Origin: Amycolatopsis pretoriensis
GTDB taxonomy: Bacteria > Actinomycetota > Actinomycetes > Mycobacteriales > Pseudonocardiaceae
Length of the DNA: 64,000 nucleotides
NCBI RefSeq assembly: GCF_900107925.1
Contig: NZ_FNUJ01000003.1
Coordinates: 372,001 to 436,000, forward strand
Reading direction: 5' to 3'
The position numbers were made by a program, and so were the translations under genes. Below the pieces are notes generated by a model. That model saw nothing but the letters and a program-made list of their open reading frames with translations. It had not been told where the DNA came from and made no database searches. This document shows positions 50,196-58,721 of this stretch, piece after piece. Position 1 is the first letter of the stretch. Each line of letters begins with the position of its first letter.

Positions 50196-52213
50196 ACCGT
50201 CACCTCCAGCGCGGCGTCGTCCCGCACGACGCAGTGCGCGCCCGGCGGGACGACCACGGTGGACTCGCGCTCCTCGACGATGGCCGGTCCGTCGACGCGC
50301 TCACCGGGGGTCAGGAGGTACCGGTCGAAGATCGCCGTATCGACAAATCCACCGGCCGCCGGGAAGTACGCTTTGCGGGTGCCCTTGCGCGCGTCGCCGC
50401 TGCGCGCCGACGCCTTCAGCCGCAGCGTGACGTCCGGCGCGGGGCCGCTCGAAACCACCCGCCAGTTCAGCACCTCGACGCCGACTTCCGGCCCCGATCG
50501 CCGATAGAGCGCACGGTAGGTGCGGGTGAACTCCTCTATCAGTGTTCGGGGCCAGCTGCCGTCGCGCACCGGGACGCGGATCTCGTAGCCCTGCCCGGTG
50601 TAGCGCATCTCGGCGATCCGCCGGTGCGTGACTTCGGACGCGCCGGACTTCGCGAGCAGCGCCGCGCCCTCGGCCTCCATCTCGGCGAACAGCGCGTCGA
50701 CCTGCTCCCATTGCAGGTCGTGCACGGCCGCGCGGGCCGAGCGGACGAAATCGAACGCGAGCGGGCCGGTGAGGAACCCGGCAGCGCTGAGCACGCCCGC
50801 GGCCGGCGGCGCGACGACCGACGGCGCCCCGAGCGCCCGCGCGACCCCGACGCCGTGCACCGGCCCCGCGCCGCCGAACGTGTACATCGGCAGCTTCGCC
50901 GGATCGTGCCCGCGCTCGACGGCGTGCACCCGGGCCGCGTTGGCCATGTCCTCGTTGACGCTGGTGTGGATGCCCCACGCGGCCTCTTCAACGCTCACCC
51001 CGAGCGGGACGGCGATTTTCTCCCCTAGCACTGATCGAGAAGCTTCGGCGTCCAGGCGCATGCCGCCGCCGAGGAAGTAGTCCGGGTCGAGGTAGCCGAG
51101 CACGAGGTCGGCGTCGGTGACCGTCGGTTCGGTGCCGCCGCGGTCGTAGCAGACCGGGCCGGGCTCGGAGCCGGCCGAATCGGGACCGACGGTCAGCAGG
51201 CCCAGCGCGTCGATCCGGGCGATCGACCCGCCGCCGACGCCGATCTCGATCATGTCGGTCACCGGCACCTGCACCGGCAGCCCGGAACCGGGCAGAAGCC
51301 GGTACTTGCGGTCCACTTCGAACTGGTGCGTGACCAGCGGCGCGCCGTCGGCGATGAGGCACAGCTTCGCCGTCGTGCCGCCCATGTCGAAAGCGAGCAG
51401 GTCGGCCGGCCCGATCGCGGCCGCCGCCAGCGCCCCGCCCGCCGGGCCGGACTCGAGGATGCGGATCGGGTGCCGGGCCGCGGTGTCCACGGTGGCCAGA
51501 CCGCCGTTGGACAGCATGATGTGCGGCGCCCCGGTGATCCCCAGCCGCCGCAGCCGGTGTTCGAGGTCGCGCAGGTAGCGCTCGGTGAGGTCCTGGACGT
51601 ACACATTGGCGACCGTGGTCGACGCGCGTTCGAACTCGCGGATCTCGGGGACGACATCCGACGACAGCGCCACCCGGAGCAAGGGCGCCACCTCCGCGAG
51701 GATCTCCGCCACGCGCCGTTCGTGCGCGGGGTTCGTGAACGCGTGGAGGAAGCAGACGGCGACCGCCTCGATCCCGCGGTCCGTCAGTTCACGCCCGAGC
51801 CTTACAACGTAAGCCTCGTCGAGTGCGCTGTGGACCGAGCCGTCCGCGAGGATCCGCTCCGGAACGTCGAACCGCAGGTGCCGCGGGACCAGCGGCGCGG
51901 GCAGTTCGAGGTGCAGGTCGTACAGCTCGTACCGGTGCTCGCGGCGCATCTCCAGGACGTCGCGGAAGCCCGCCGTCGCGAGCAACGCGGTCCGCGAGCC
52001 CTTGCGCTCGATCAGCGCGTTCGTCACCAGCGTCGTCCCGTGCACGACCTGCTCGACGGCGCCGAAATCGGTGAGCAGCGCGGCCAGGCCCTCTTCGACC
52101 GCCCGGGCCGGCTCGTCGTGCGTGGTCAGGACCTTGCCGACCGCGACGATCCCGGTGTCGTCCACCGCGCAGACGTCGGTGAACGTGCCGCCGATGTCGA
52201 CGCCGATCCTCAT
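50192..52213 (-). CDS. hydantoinase/oxoprolinase subunit A (HyuA-like)
   Basis: 673 aa. N-terminal ATPase-fold MRIGVDIGGTFTDVCAVDD, HGTTLVTNALIERKGSRTALLATAGFRD, the FDMGGTTAKLCLI segment, and C-terminal PAIVEERESTVVVPPGAHCVV. ATG 52213 overlaps the ThDP enzyme stop (ATGA). ATP-dependent ring opening of hydantoin or oxoproline, or carboxylation of a ketone as in the acetone carboxylase relatives, are the known reactions of the family. Carries the rare-codon motifs at 50536, 51018-51038 and 51801. Confidence 0.94.
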   Translation of the reverse strand: MRIGVDIGGTFTDVCAVDDTGIVAVGKVLTTHDEPARAVEEGLAALLTDFGAVEQVVHGTTLVTNALIERKGSRTALLATAGFRDVLEMRREHRYELYDLHLELPAPLVPRHLRFDVPERILADGSVHSALDEAYVVRLGRELTDRGIEAVAVCFLHAFTNPAHERRVAEILAEVAPLLRVALSSDVVPEIREFERASTTVANVYVQDLTERYLRDLEHRLRRLGITGAPHIMLSNGGLATVDTAARHPIRILESGPAGGALAAAAIGPADLLAFDMGGTTAKLCLIADGAPLVTHQFEVDRKYRLLPGSGLPVQVPVTDMIEIGVGGGSIARIDALGLLTVGPDSAGSEPGPVCYDRGGTEPTVTDADLVLGYLDPDYFLGGGMRLDAEASRSVLGEKIAVPLGVSVEEAAWGIHTSVNEDMANAARVHAVERGHDPAKLPMYTFGGAGPVHGVGVARALGAPSVVAPPAAGVLSAAGFLTGPLAFDFVRSARAAVHDLQWEQVDALFAEMEAEGAALLAKSGASEVTHRRIAEMRYTGQGYEIRVPVRDGSWPRTLIEEFTRTYRALYRRSGPEVGVEVLNWRVVSSGPAPDVTLRLKASARSGDARKGTRKAYFPAAGGFVDTAIFDRYLLTPGERVDGPAIVEERESTVVVPPGAHCVVRDDAALEVTV
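50536..50544. repeat. tetO-like dispersed motif CTATCAGTG
   Basis: Within the HyuA gene, where it forces the rare codons ACA and ATA (R-T-L-I-E-E). It shares 17 of 18 bases with the minus-strand reading of the site at 36702. Confidence 0.5.
51018..51038. repeat. tetO-like dispersed motif, variant
   Basis: On the minus strand CGATCAGTGCTAGGGGAG, related to CTATCAGTGCTAGAGAG at 40142. Codes R-S-V-L-G-E with the rare codons CGA, TCA and CTA. Confidence 0.4.
51801..51813. repeat. dispersed palindrome CTTAC-AAC-GTAAG
   Basis: Exact site in the HyuA gene; on the coding strand it encodes Y-V-V-R with GTT-GTA-AGG. Confidence 0.7.
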
Positions 52214-53832
52214 GTCCGGTACCACCGCGGCGACGTGTTGAGCGGCGGCTTCAGCCTGGCCTTCACGACCAGGACGTTCGGCTCGTCCGACTCGACGAAC
52301 TCCCCGAGCAGCCGCCGGAACGCCCGGCCGAACCCGGACACGCGGTCCGCGTGCACGCCGAAGGACCGCGCGAGGCCGACGAAGTCCGGGCTGTCCCAGT
52401 CGACTCCGCGCCGCGCGAGACCCGAACGGTCCTGGTCGTAGCGCAGCATGCCGTACCCGCCGTCGTCGACGAGGACGACCGTGACCGGCAGCTGTTCCTG
52501 CGCGAGCGTCGCCAGATCGCCGCAGCCGTAGAGGAAACCGCCGTCGCCGGTGATGCAGATGGCACGGCCGGTACCCGCCGCGGCGGCGCCGAGCGACGCC
52601 GGGAAGCCGTAGCCCAGGGTGCCCCAGCCCATCGGGTAGGCGAGCTTGCGCGGCGCCCGCACCCGGTGGAAGCCGCCGACCCAGTACCCGGCGACGCACA
52701 TGTCGGACACCAGCACCGCGTCCGTCGGCAACACTTCGTCCAAAGTGGACAGGAAGTCGTAGGCCTGCGGTTCCTCCTCGCGGATCCGCTGGCGCACCCG
52801 GCGGCCGATGCCGGCCAGCCGCAAGGTGATGTCGTCGAGGCCCGGCCGTTCCTTGGGCAGCAGCCGCTCGACGATCCCGCGCGCGTCGCCGACCAGCGTC
52901 AGGTCGGGCTGGTAGTTCTTGGCGGCGTCGTCGGCGTCGACGTTGACCGCGATCAGCTTGCGCGGCTTGGGCATCCGCCAGTTCTGCGTCATCAGGCCGT
53001 CGAAGTCGGTGCCGATGGCGAGCACGACGTCGGCTTCGTCCCACAGCTCGCCGACCTCCGGCGTGTGCACCGGGTTCGGCGCGAGGCACGGGTGGTCGAG
53101 CGGGAGCAGGCCGCGGGCGCCGAACGTCGTGATGACGGGCGCGGCGATCTTCTCGGCGAGCGCGCCGATCGCGTCCCCCGCGCCGGACCGCAGCGCGCCG
53201 CCGCCCGCCCAGATCAGCGGGTGCTCCGCGTCGGACAGCAGCGCCTCGGCGCGGGCGAGGTCGGGGACGTCACCGTCGGGCTTGCGGTGCGGCGCGGGCG
53301 GACGCCGGCGCGGCACCGTCTCGCGCAAGTAGTCGGTCGGCACGCCGAGGTAGACCGGACCGCTCTGCGGCTGCAGCGCGAGCCGGGCCGCGCGGTGCAC
53401 GGTGGTGCCGATCTGGTCGGCCGCGCGCACGGTGAAGCCGCCCTTGGTCACCGGCGCGAACATCGCCTGCTGGTCGGACGTCTCGTGCAGCACGCCGCGG
53501 ACGACACCCGGCCGCCGCAGCGTCGAAGGGATGTCGGTGGCGACGACCAGTATCGGAGCCGCGGACGCCATGGCTTCGCCGACCGCGCCGAGCGTGTTCG
53601 CGGCGCCCGGACCGGTGGTGACGAGGGCGACGCCGAGCTTGCCGGTCGCGCGCGCGTAGCCGTCGGCGGCGTAGCCGGCGGTCTGTTCGTGGCGGACCCC
53701 GACGAGCTTGATGCTCGTCTCGGCAAGCGCCTCCCACAACGGCAGGTTGTGTACCCCCGGGAGGCCGAAGACGATCTCCGTCCCCAGCGCTTGAAGCGCG
53801 TCCACCAGCTCCCGAGCACCACTCACAGCCAC
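52210..53832 (-). CDS. thiamine diphosphate-dependent enzyme (acetolactate synthase-like)
   Basis: 540 aa from GTG 53832 (GTG 53826 is an alternative). Three-domain ThDP enzyme: E49 (VGVRHEQTAGYAADGYARATG, cofactor-activating Glu), central PAPVITTFGARGLLPLDHP, and C-terminal ThDP motif GDGGF followed by VVLVDDGGYGMLR, where the usual NN is DD. Decarboxylation or ligation of a 2-oxoacid is expected. There is no small subunit gene, so it is not the biosynthetic AHAS. The stop overlaps HyuA. Confidence 0.87.
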   Translation of the reverse strand: MAVSGARELVDALQALGTEIVFGLPGVHNLPLWEALAETSIKLVGVRHEQTAGYAADGYARATGKLGVALVTTGPGAANTLGAVGEAMASAAPILVVATDIPSTLRRPGVVRGVLHETSDQQAMFAPVTKGGFTVRAADQIGTTVHRAARLALQPQSGPVYLGVPTDYLRETVPRRRPPAPHRKPDGDVPDLARAEALLSDAEHPLIWAGGGALRSGAGDAIGALAEKIAAPVITTFGARGLLPLDHPCLAPNPVHTPEVGELWDEADVVLAIGTDFDGLMTQNWRMPKPRKLIAVNVDADDAAKNYQPDLTLVGDARGIVERLLPKERPGLDDITLRLAGIGRRVRQRIREEEPQAYDFLSTLDEVLPTDAVLVSDMCVAGYWVGGFHRVRAPRKLAYPMGWGTLGYGFPASLGAAAAGTGRAICITGDGGFLYGCGDLATLAQEQLPVTVVLVDDGGYGMLRYDQDRSGLARRGVDWDSPDFVGLARSFGVHADRVSGFGRAFRRLLGEFVESDEPNVLVVKARLKPPLNTSPRWYRT

Positions 53833-53843
53833 GGCCCGGATAC

Positions 53844-53868
53844 TGCCAGATCGTTGAACGATCTGGCA
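53844..53868. promoter_or_regulatory. perfect 25-bp palindromic operator of the ThDP/HyuAB operon
   Basis: Arms TGCCAGATCGTT (53844-53855) and AACGATCTGGCA (53857-53868) around a single G. It begins 12 bp upstream of the first gene of the operon. The GTT-G-AAC core fits GntR/FCD operators, and the operon's last gene codes for such a regulator. Confidence 0.8.
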
Positions 53869-53876
53869 ATCGACCC

Positions 53877-55055
53877 CTAAACGATGTTGTGCTCCGCCGG
53901 TGCGGTACCGGCGCGGCCGAAGCGCCGGACGTCCAGCTCGGTGATGTCCACCGCCGTCGGTCGGTCCAGGTAGAGGTCCCGGATCAGCTCGCCGGTCGCC
54001 GGCGCCATCTGGAAGCCGTGGCCCGAGAAGCCGGTCGCGTAGAAGAACCGTGACAGCAGGACGCTTTCCCCGATGATCTGGTTGCGGTCGGGCGTCATTT
54101 CGTACAGACCGGCCCAGGCCGTCCGGACGCCGGCGTCGAGCACGGCCGGGACGCGCCGGCCCGCGAGTTCGGCCAGCCGCAGCAGCCACTCGCCCGCGTC
54201 GTAGCGGGTGTCGAAGCCCGGGAAGCCGTCGTCTTCGGGGAACGACATCGCCAGACCCGCGCCTTCGCGGTGGAAGTAGAACGCCGACGGCAGCTCGATG
54301 GTCAGCGGGATCCGCTCGGGCAGCCCCGGCACCGGGCCGGTGAACACGACCTGCCGCCGGAACGGCCGCACCGGGAGGTCCAGTCCGGCCAGTTCGCCGA
54401 TCCGGCCGGACCACGCGCCCGCCGCGCACACGACCGCGCCGGTCCGGACGAAGCCCGCGGTCGTGTTAACGCCGGTTAACGAGTCGCCGTCACGTTCGAC
54501 GCCGATCACTTCCACGCCGGTGCGCAGCGTCGCTCCGAACATCCTCGCCGCACGCGCGTACCCGCGGACAACCGCGTCCGGCGTCGCCTTCGCATCGCCC
54601 GGAGACCAGAGTGCGGCGATGATCCCGTCCGTCTCGAGCAGCGGGAGAACATCCTTCGCTTCCGCAGGAGCCAGCAGGTGGCTCCTTACGCCGTAAGTCC
54701 GCTGCAGCTCCGCGCAGTGTCCGATTGCGGCGACTTCCGCCGGGTCGGTGAGCAGGTACAGGTAACCGTCGCGGCGGAAGTCGATCTCCGTGCCGAACCG
54801 CTCCGAGAAAGCGCTGTACGCGGCGAGCCCGCGCAGTCCCAGTTCGACGTTCACGCGGCTGGTGAACGACGATCGGATGCCGCCCGCGGCCTTCGCCGTC
54901 GAGCCCTCGCCCAGGCCGCCGCGTTCCAGGAGCAGGACGTCGACGCCGGCTTCCGCCAAGCGGAACGCGCAGCTCACGCCGATCACACCGCCACCGATCA
55001 CGACGCACTCGGCCATCGGTGGCAACGACGTTTCCCCGGCGCCGGTGACGGTCAT
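53877..55055 (-). CDS. FAD-dependent amine/amino acid oxidase (DAO family)
   Basis: 392 aa. Dinucleotide-binding CVVIGGGVIGVSCAFRLAEAG, then GGIRSSFTSRVNVEL, and C-terminal YEMTPDRNQIIGESVLLSRFFYATGFSGHGFQMAPATGELI, as in glycine oxidase and sarcosine oxidase-like proteins. ATG 55055 is chosen over an upstream TTG. It is separated from the ThDP gene by the palindrome and 44 bp, so it may share the operon or run into it. A role in oxidising an N-methyl or amino substrate before the HyuAB step is an inference. Confidence 0.9.
   Translation of the reverse strand: MTVTGAGETSLPPMAECVVIGGGVIGVSCAFRLAEAGVDVLLLERGGLGEGSTAKAAGGIRSSFTSRVNVELGLRGLAAYSAFSERFGTEIDFRRDGYLYLLTDPAEVAAIGHCAELQRTYGVRSHLLAPAEAKDVLPLLETDGIIAALWSPGDAKATPDAVVRGYARAARMFGATLRTGVEVIGVERDGDSLTGVNTTAGFVRTGAVVCAAGAWSGRIGELAGLDLPVRPFRRQVVFTGPVPGLPERIPLTIELPSAFYFHREGAGLAMSFPEDDGFPGFDTRYDAGEWLLRLAELAGRRVPAVLDAGVRTAWAGLYEMTPDRNQIIGESVLLSRFFYATGFSGHGFQMAPATGELIRDLYLDRPTAVDITELDVRRFGRAGTAPAEHNIV
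54685..54697. repeat. dispersed palindrome CTTAC-GCC-GTAAG
   Basis: Exact site in the FAD oxidase gene; coding strand reads T-Y-G-V-R with GTA-AGG. Confidence 0.7.
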
Positions 55056-55135
55056 ACTCGCCAATGTAGAACGTGATCCACCGGCGGCCGCCGAGCGCGT
55101 AGAGTCGGCGTGCCGAGTGCGGAAGGTGATGTCCC

Positions 55136-56500
55136 ATGGCGATGATGCCCGTGACCGACTCGATGTTCCTCCTCGTCGAAACGCGCGAGCATCCGATGCA
55201 CGTGGGCGGTCTGCAGCTGTTCAAGAAACCGGACGGCGCCGGACCCGAGTACCTGCGTGACATCCGCAAGAACCTGCTCGAATCGGACAACATGCGCTCG
55301 GTGTTCCGGCGCCGTCCGGCGAGGCCCGTCAACACGATGGGACACGTGGCCTGGCGCGCGGAGACCGACCTCGAGCTCGACTACCACTTCCGGCACTCGG
55401 CGTTGCCGCAACCGGGCCGCATCCGCGAGCTGCTGGAGCTCACGTCCCGGTGGCACAGCACCCTGCTCGACCGGCACCGGCCGTTGTGGGAGACGCACCT
55501 CATTGAAGGGCTCGCCGATGGCCGGTTCGCCGTCTACACCAAGGTCCACCACGCGCTGATGGACGGCGTCTCGGCGCTGCGCCAGCTGCAGGGCACGCTG
55601 TCGGACGACCCCGCGGACCTGGATTGCCCGCCGTGGTGGGGCAGCCGGCGCAAGCCCGGCGAAGGCCGGGTCAAGCGGCCCCGGTCCTTCCTGCAGACCG
55701 CGAGCAAGACCGCCAACCAGCTCGCCGGGCTGGCCCCGGCCGCGATCAAGGTGGCGCGGGAGGCGTTCGGCGAGCACACCGTGACCCTGCCGGGGCAGGC
55801 GCCGCGGACGATGTTCAACGTCCCGATCGGCGGCGCGCGGCGGTTCGCGGCGCAGTCGTGGTCGCTCGACCGCGTCCGGCAGGTGGCGACGGCGGCCGGG
55901 GTGTCGCGCAACGACGTCGTGCTCGCGATGTGTTCCGGCGCGCTGCGGGATTACCTCATCGAGCAGCGCGCGCTGCCGGACGCGCCGCTGATCGCGATGG
56001 TGCCGGTGTCGCTGCGCCGGCAGAACGACCCGGGCGAAGCGGCGGGCAACAACATCGGCGCGCTGCTGTGCAACCTGGCCACCGACCTGCCGGACGCGGG
56101 CAAGCGGCTCGTGACGATCCACCAGTCGATGCGCAACGGCAAGCGGCTGTTCTCGGAGCTGACGCCGTTGCAAACGCTGATGTTATCGGCCGTTAACGTC
56201 GCCCAGCTGGGCGTCTCGCCGATTCCGGGCATCGTCAACAACACGCGGCCGCCGTTCAACCTGGTGATCTCGAACGTGCCTGGGCCGCGCAAGCAGATGT
56301 ACTGGAACGGCGCGCAACTCGACGGCATCTACCCGGCGTCGGTGCTGCTCGACGGCCAGGCCGTCAACATCACGCTGACCAGCAACGGCGACCACCTCGA
56401 CTTCGGCGTCACGGGCTGCCGCCGCAGCGTTCCGCACCTGCAGCGGATCCTGACACACCTCGACACAGCCTTGGTGGAACTCGAAGCCGCGGTAAAGTAA
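55136..56500 (+). CDS. wax ester synthase / diacylglycerol acyltransferase (WS/DGAT)
   Basis: 454 aa. The catalytic HHxxxDG motif is H138-H139-A-L-M-D143-G144, followed by the long family C-terminus (NNIGALLCNLATDLPDAGKRL, NVPGPRKQMYWNGAQLDGIYPASVLLDGQAVNITLTS). It makes storage triacylglycerols or wax esters from fatty acyl-CoA in actinomycetes. ATG 55136 follows GGAAGG. It is divergent from the FAD oxidase and immediately upstream of the PQQ operon, on the same strand but 114 bp away. Confidence 0.93.
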   Translation: MAMMPVTDSMFLLVETREHPMHVGGLQLFKKPDGAGPEYLRDIRKNLLESDNMRSVFRRRPARPVNTMGHVAWRAETDLELDYHFRHSALPQPGRIRELLELTSRWHSTLLDRHRPLWETHLIEGLADGRFAVYTKVHHALMDGVSALRQLQGTLSDDPADLDCPPWWGSRRKPGEGRVKRPRSFLQTASKTANQLAGLAPAAIKVAREAFGEHTVTLPGQAPRTMFNVPIGGARRFAAQSWSLDRVRQVATAAGVSRNDVVLAMCSGALRDYLIEQRALPDAPLIAMVPVSLRRQNDPGEAAGNNIGALLCNLATDLPDAGKRLVTIHQSMRNGKRLFSELTPLQTLMLSAVNVAQLGVSPIPGIVNNTRPPFNLVISNVPGPRKQMYWNGAQLDGIYPASVLLDGQAVNITLTSNGDHLDFGVTGCRRSVPHLQRILTHLDTALVELEAAVK

Positions 56501-56534
56501 CCCGCTCATCGAAACGTTTGCTCCCCCATCGGAA

Positions 56535-56545
56535 GGAAACTTTCC
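56535..56545. promoter_or_regulatory. palindrome GGAAACTTTCC upstream of pqqA
   Basis: An 11-bp palindrome inside a longer near-dyad (CGGAA...TTCCG), 70-80 bp upstream of pqqA. It could be an operator or the 3' hairpin of the WS/DGAT transcript. A -10-like TAGGGT lies at 56578-56583. Confidence 0.3.
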
Positions 56546-56614
56546 GAACCGGCTGGTCAGTCGTGTGCACCCGCTCTTAGGGTGGCGGCGATCAGTCCCG
56601 GAGAGGAGCAGGAA

Positions 56615-56710
56615 ATGACCGAATCCGTTGAGGTGTGGACGACTCCCGACTTCGTCGAGTACGAGACCCCCATGGAGGTCACCGCCTACGCGGCCCGCAT
56701 GGCGGACTGA
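56615..56710 (+). CDS. pqqA: PQQ precursor peptide PqqA
   Basis: 31 aa. The two residues cross-linked to form PQQ are visible as E-V-T-A-Y near the middle of the peptide (E21 and Y25). The leader (VWTTPDFVEYETPME) and short tail (AARMAD) are family-normal. AGAGGAGCAGG precedes ATG 56615. pqqC starts 3 bp after its stop, so it heads the operon. Its small size is easily missed in annotation. Confidence 0.95.
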   Translation: MTESVEVWTTPDFVEYETPMEVTAYAARMAD

Positions 56711-56713
56711 CCG

Positions 56714-57403
56714 GTGCCCGTCGAGCCGCTCGCGGAAAGCGCATTCATCGCGGCCCTACGCGGTCTTTCCGCCCGCTATTGGGGCACGCACCCGTTCCAC
56801 CACCGGCTGCACGCGGGCGAGCTCGACGCGCACGGGCTGCGGACCTGGGCGGCCAACCGCTGGTACTACCAGTGCCAGTTGCCGCAGAAGGACGCGGCGA
56901 TCATCAGCAACTGCCCGCTGCCGGAGATCCGGCGCCAGTGGCTCGACCGGATCGTCTACCACGACGGCCCGCACGCCGGCGCCGGCGGGATCGAGCGGTG
57001 GCTGCGGCTGTGTGAGGCTGTCGGCCTCGATCGCGACGAGGTGCTCGACGAGCGGCACGTCGCTCCCGGGGTCCGGTTCGCCGTCGACGCGTACGTGACG
57101 TTCGCGCGGACGAAGCCGTGGTGGGAGGCCGTCGCGTCCGGGCTCACCGAGATGTTCGCCGGGCACCTGATGCAGCAGCGCGTCGCGGACATGCTCGCGC
57201 ACTACTCCTGGATCGCGCGCGAAGACCTCGCGTACTTCACCAACCGCATCGACAAGGTCTCCGGCGAGGGCAAGGACACGCTCGACATCGTGGTCCGCCA
57301 CTGCGTCACGCGCGAGCAGCAGGACCGCGCGGTCGCCGCGCTGTCGTTCAAGTGCGACGTCCTGTGGTCGATGCTCGACGCGGTCGAACGGGCGGCGCGG
57401 TGA
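56714..57403 (+). CDS. pqqC: pyrroloquinoline-quinone synthase PqqC
   Basis: 229 aa from GTG 56714. A complete PqqC: FIAALRGLSARYWGTHPFHHRLHAGEL, RTWAANRWYYQCQLPQKDAAIISNCPLPEIRRQW, FARTKPWWEAVASGLTEMFAGHLMQQRVADML and HYSWI. It catalyses the final oxidation and ring closure to PQQ without a metal. It overlaps pqqD by 4 bp (GTGA). Confidence 0.97.
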   Translation: MPVEPLAESAFIAALRGLSARYWGTHPFHHRLHAGELDAHGLRTWAANRWYYQCQLPQKDAAIISNCPLPEIRRQWLDRIVYHDGPHAGAGGIERWLRLCEAVGLDRDEVLDERHVAPGVRFAVDAYVTFARTKPWWEAVASGLTEMFAGHLMQQRVADMLAHYSWIAREDLAYFTNRIDKVSGEGKDTLDIVVRHCVTREQQDRAVAALSFKCDVLWSMLDAVERAAR

Positions 57404-57666
57404 TCACCGTGGGCTCGGTCCCGCAGCTCCGGCGCGGTGTCCGATTGTCCTTCGACCACGTTCGCGAGACGCACGTGCTGCTGTTCCCCGAAGGCGTGCT
57501 GGTCCCGAACACCACCGCGGCGGCGGTGCTCGAACTCTGCGACGGCGTCCGGACCGTCACCGACATCACCTCGGCGCTGGGCACGCGCTTCACCGGGGTC
57601 CGGGAGCGGGACGTCCTCGACGTGCTGGCCCGGCTGGGCGAACGGCGGGTCGTCGCGTGGACGTGA
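57400..57666 (+). CDS. pqqD: PqqD, PqqA-binding peptide chaperone
   Basis: 88 aa from GTG 57400. It has the RiPP recognition element fold: VPQLRRGVRLSFDHVRETHVLLFPEGVLVPNTTAAAVLELCDG then VTDITSALGTRF. It presents PqqA to PqqE. It overlaps pqqE by 10 bp. Confidence 0.95.
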   Translation: MITVGSVPQLRRGVRLSFDHVRETHVLLFPEGVLVPNTTAAAVLELCDGVRTVTDITSALGTRFTGVRERDVLDVLARLGERRVVAWT

Positions 57667-58721
57667 AACCTCCTCTCGGGCTGCTGGCCGAGCTGACCCA
57701 CCGGTGCCCGCTGCACTGTCCTTATTGCTCGAACCCGGTGGAGCTGGTTTCCCGCGCCGCCGAACTGTCCACAGCGGACTGGCTTTCGGTGCTGTCGCAA
57801 GCGCGTGAACTGGGCGTGCTGCAGGTGCACATGTCCGGCGGCGAGCCGCTGGCCCGCCCGGACCTCCCCGAACTGGTGGCGCACGCGAGTTCGCTCGGGT
57901 GCTACGTCAACCTCGTCACGTCCGGGCTCGGGCTCACCGCGCCCCGGCTCGACGACCTCGTCTCGCGGGGGCTGGCGCACGTCCAGCTGTCGGCGCAGGG
58001 CGCGACGCGGGAGCGGTCCGACCTGCTGGCCGGCGCGCGGGCGTTCGACCACAAGCTCGCCGCGGCCGCGTTGGTGAAGTCGTCCGGGCTGCCGCTGTCG
58101 CTGAACGTCGTGCTGCACCGGCGCAACCACGACCAGCTGGCCGGGATCATCGAACTGGCCGAGCGGATGGGCGCGGACCGGCTCGAGCTGGCGAACACGC
58201 AGTACTACGGCTGGGCGCTGCGCAACCGCGCGGCGCTGATGCCGACGCCCGAGCAGCTCGCCGCGGCGGAACCGGTCGTGCGCGCGGCGGTTTCGCGATT
58301 GCGAGGCACGATGGAGATCGTCTACGTCGTCGCCGACTACTACGAGCCGTACCCGAAGCCGTGCATGTACGGGTGGGGCGCGCGGCAGCTGACCATCGCG
58401 CCGGACGGGACGGTGCTGCCGTGCCCGGCGGCGTCGGCGATCTCGACGCTGCGGCTCTCTTCCGTGCGGGACACGCCGCTCGCGGAGATCTGGTACCGGT
58501 CCGAGTCGTTCAACGCCTACCGCGGCGAGGACTGGATGTCCGAACCGTGCCGGACGTGCGACCGGCGTGAGCTCGACTTCGGTGGCTGCCGCTGCCAGGC
58601 GTTCCTGCTCACCGGCGACGCGTCGGCCACCGACCCGGTGTGCTCGCGATCCCCGCAGCGTTCGCTGGTCGATCTCGCGCTGTCGCGGCCGCCGGCCGCC
58701 GACCTGGTCATGCGCCGGTGA
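57657..58721 (+). CDS. pqqE: radical SAM enzyme PqqE
   Basis: 354 aa from GTG 57657. Radical SAM cluster C17-x3-C21-x2-C24 (HRCPLHCPYC), then MSGGEP (SAM contact), and C-terminal SPASM-type Cys residues (CMYGWGARQLTIAPDGTVLPCPAA, CRTCDRRELDFGGCRCQAF, CSR). It forms the C-C bond between Glu and Tyr of PqqA. The stop overlaps the pqqB start (GTGA). Confidence 0.97.
   Translation: MDVKPPLGLLAELTHRCPLHCPYCSNPVELVSRAAELSTADWLSVLSQARELGVLQVHMSGGEPLARPDLPELVAHASSLGCYVNLVTSGLGLTAPRLDDLVSRGLAHVQLSAQGATRERSDLLAGARAFDHKLAAAALVKSSGLPLSLNVVLHRRNHDQLAGIIELAERMGADRLELANTQYYGWALRNRAALMPTPEQLAAAEPVVRAAVSRLRGTMEIVYVVADYYEPYPKPCMYGWGARQLTIAPDGTVLPCPAASAISTLRLSSVRDTPLAEIWYRSESFNAYRGEDWMSEPCRTCDRRELDFGGCRCQAFLLTGDASATDPVCSRSPQRSLVDLALSRPPAADLVMRR

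Noticed and set aside
36702..51038. A tetracycline-resistance type tet operator
   Set aside because: No TetR/TetA pair lies next to any of these sites; the TetR/MFS pair at 8797-10993 has different dyads.
52210..53832. Biosynthetic acetohydroxyacid synthase (ilvB)
   Set aside because: No small subunit or other ilv gene; it is embedded in a hydantoinase operon.
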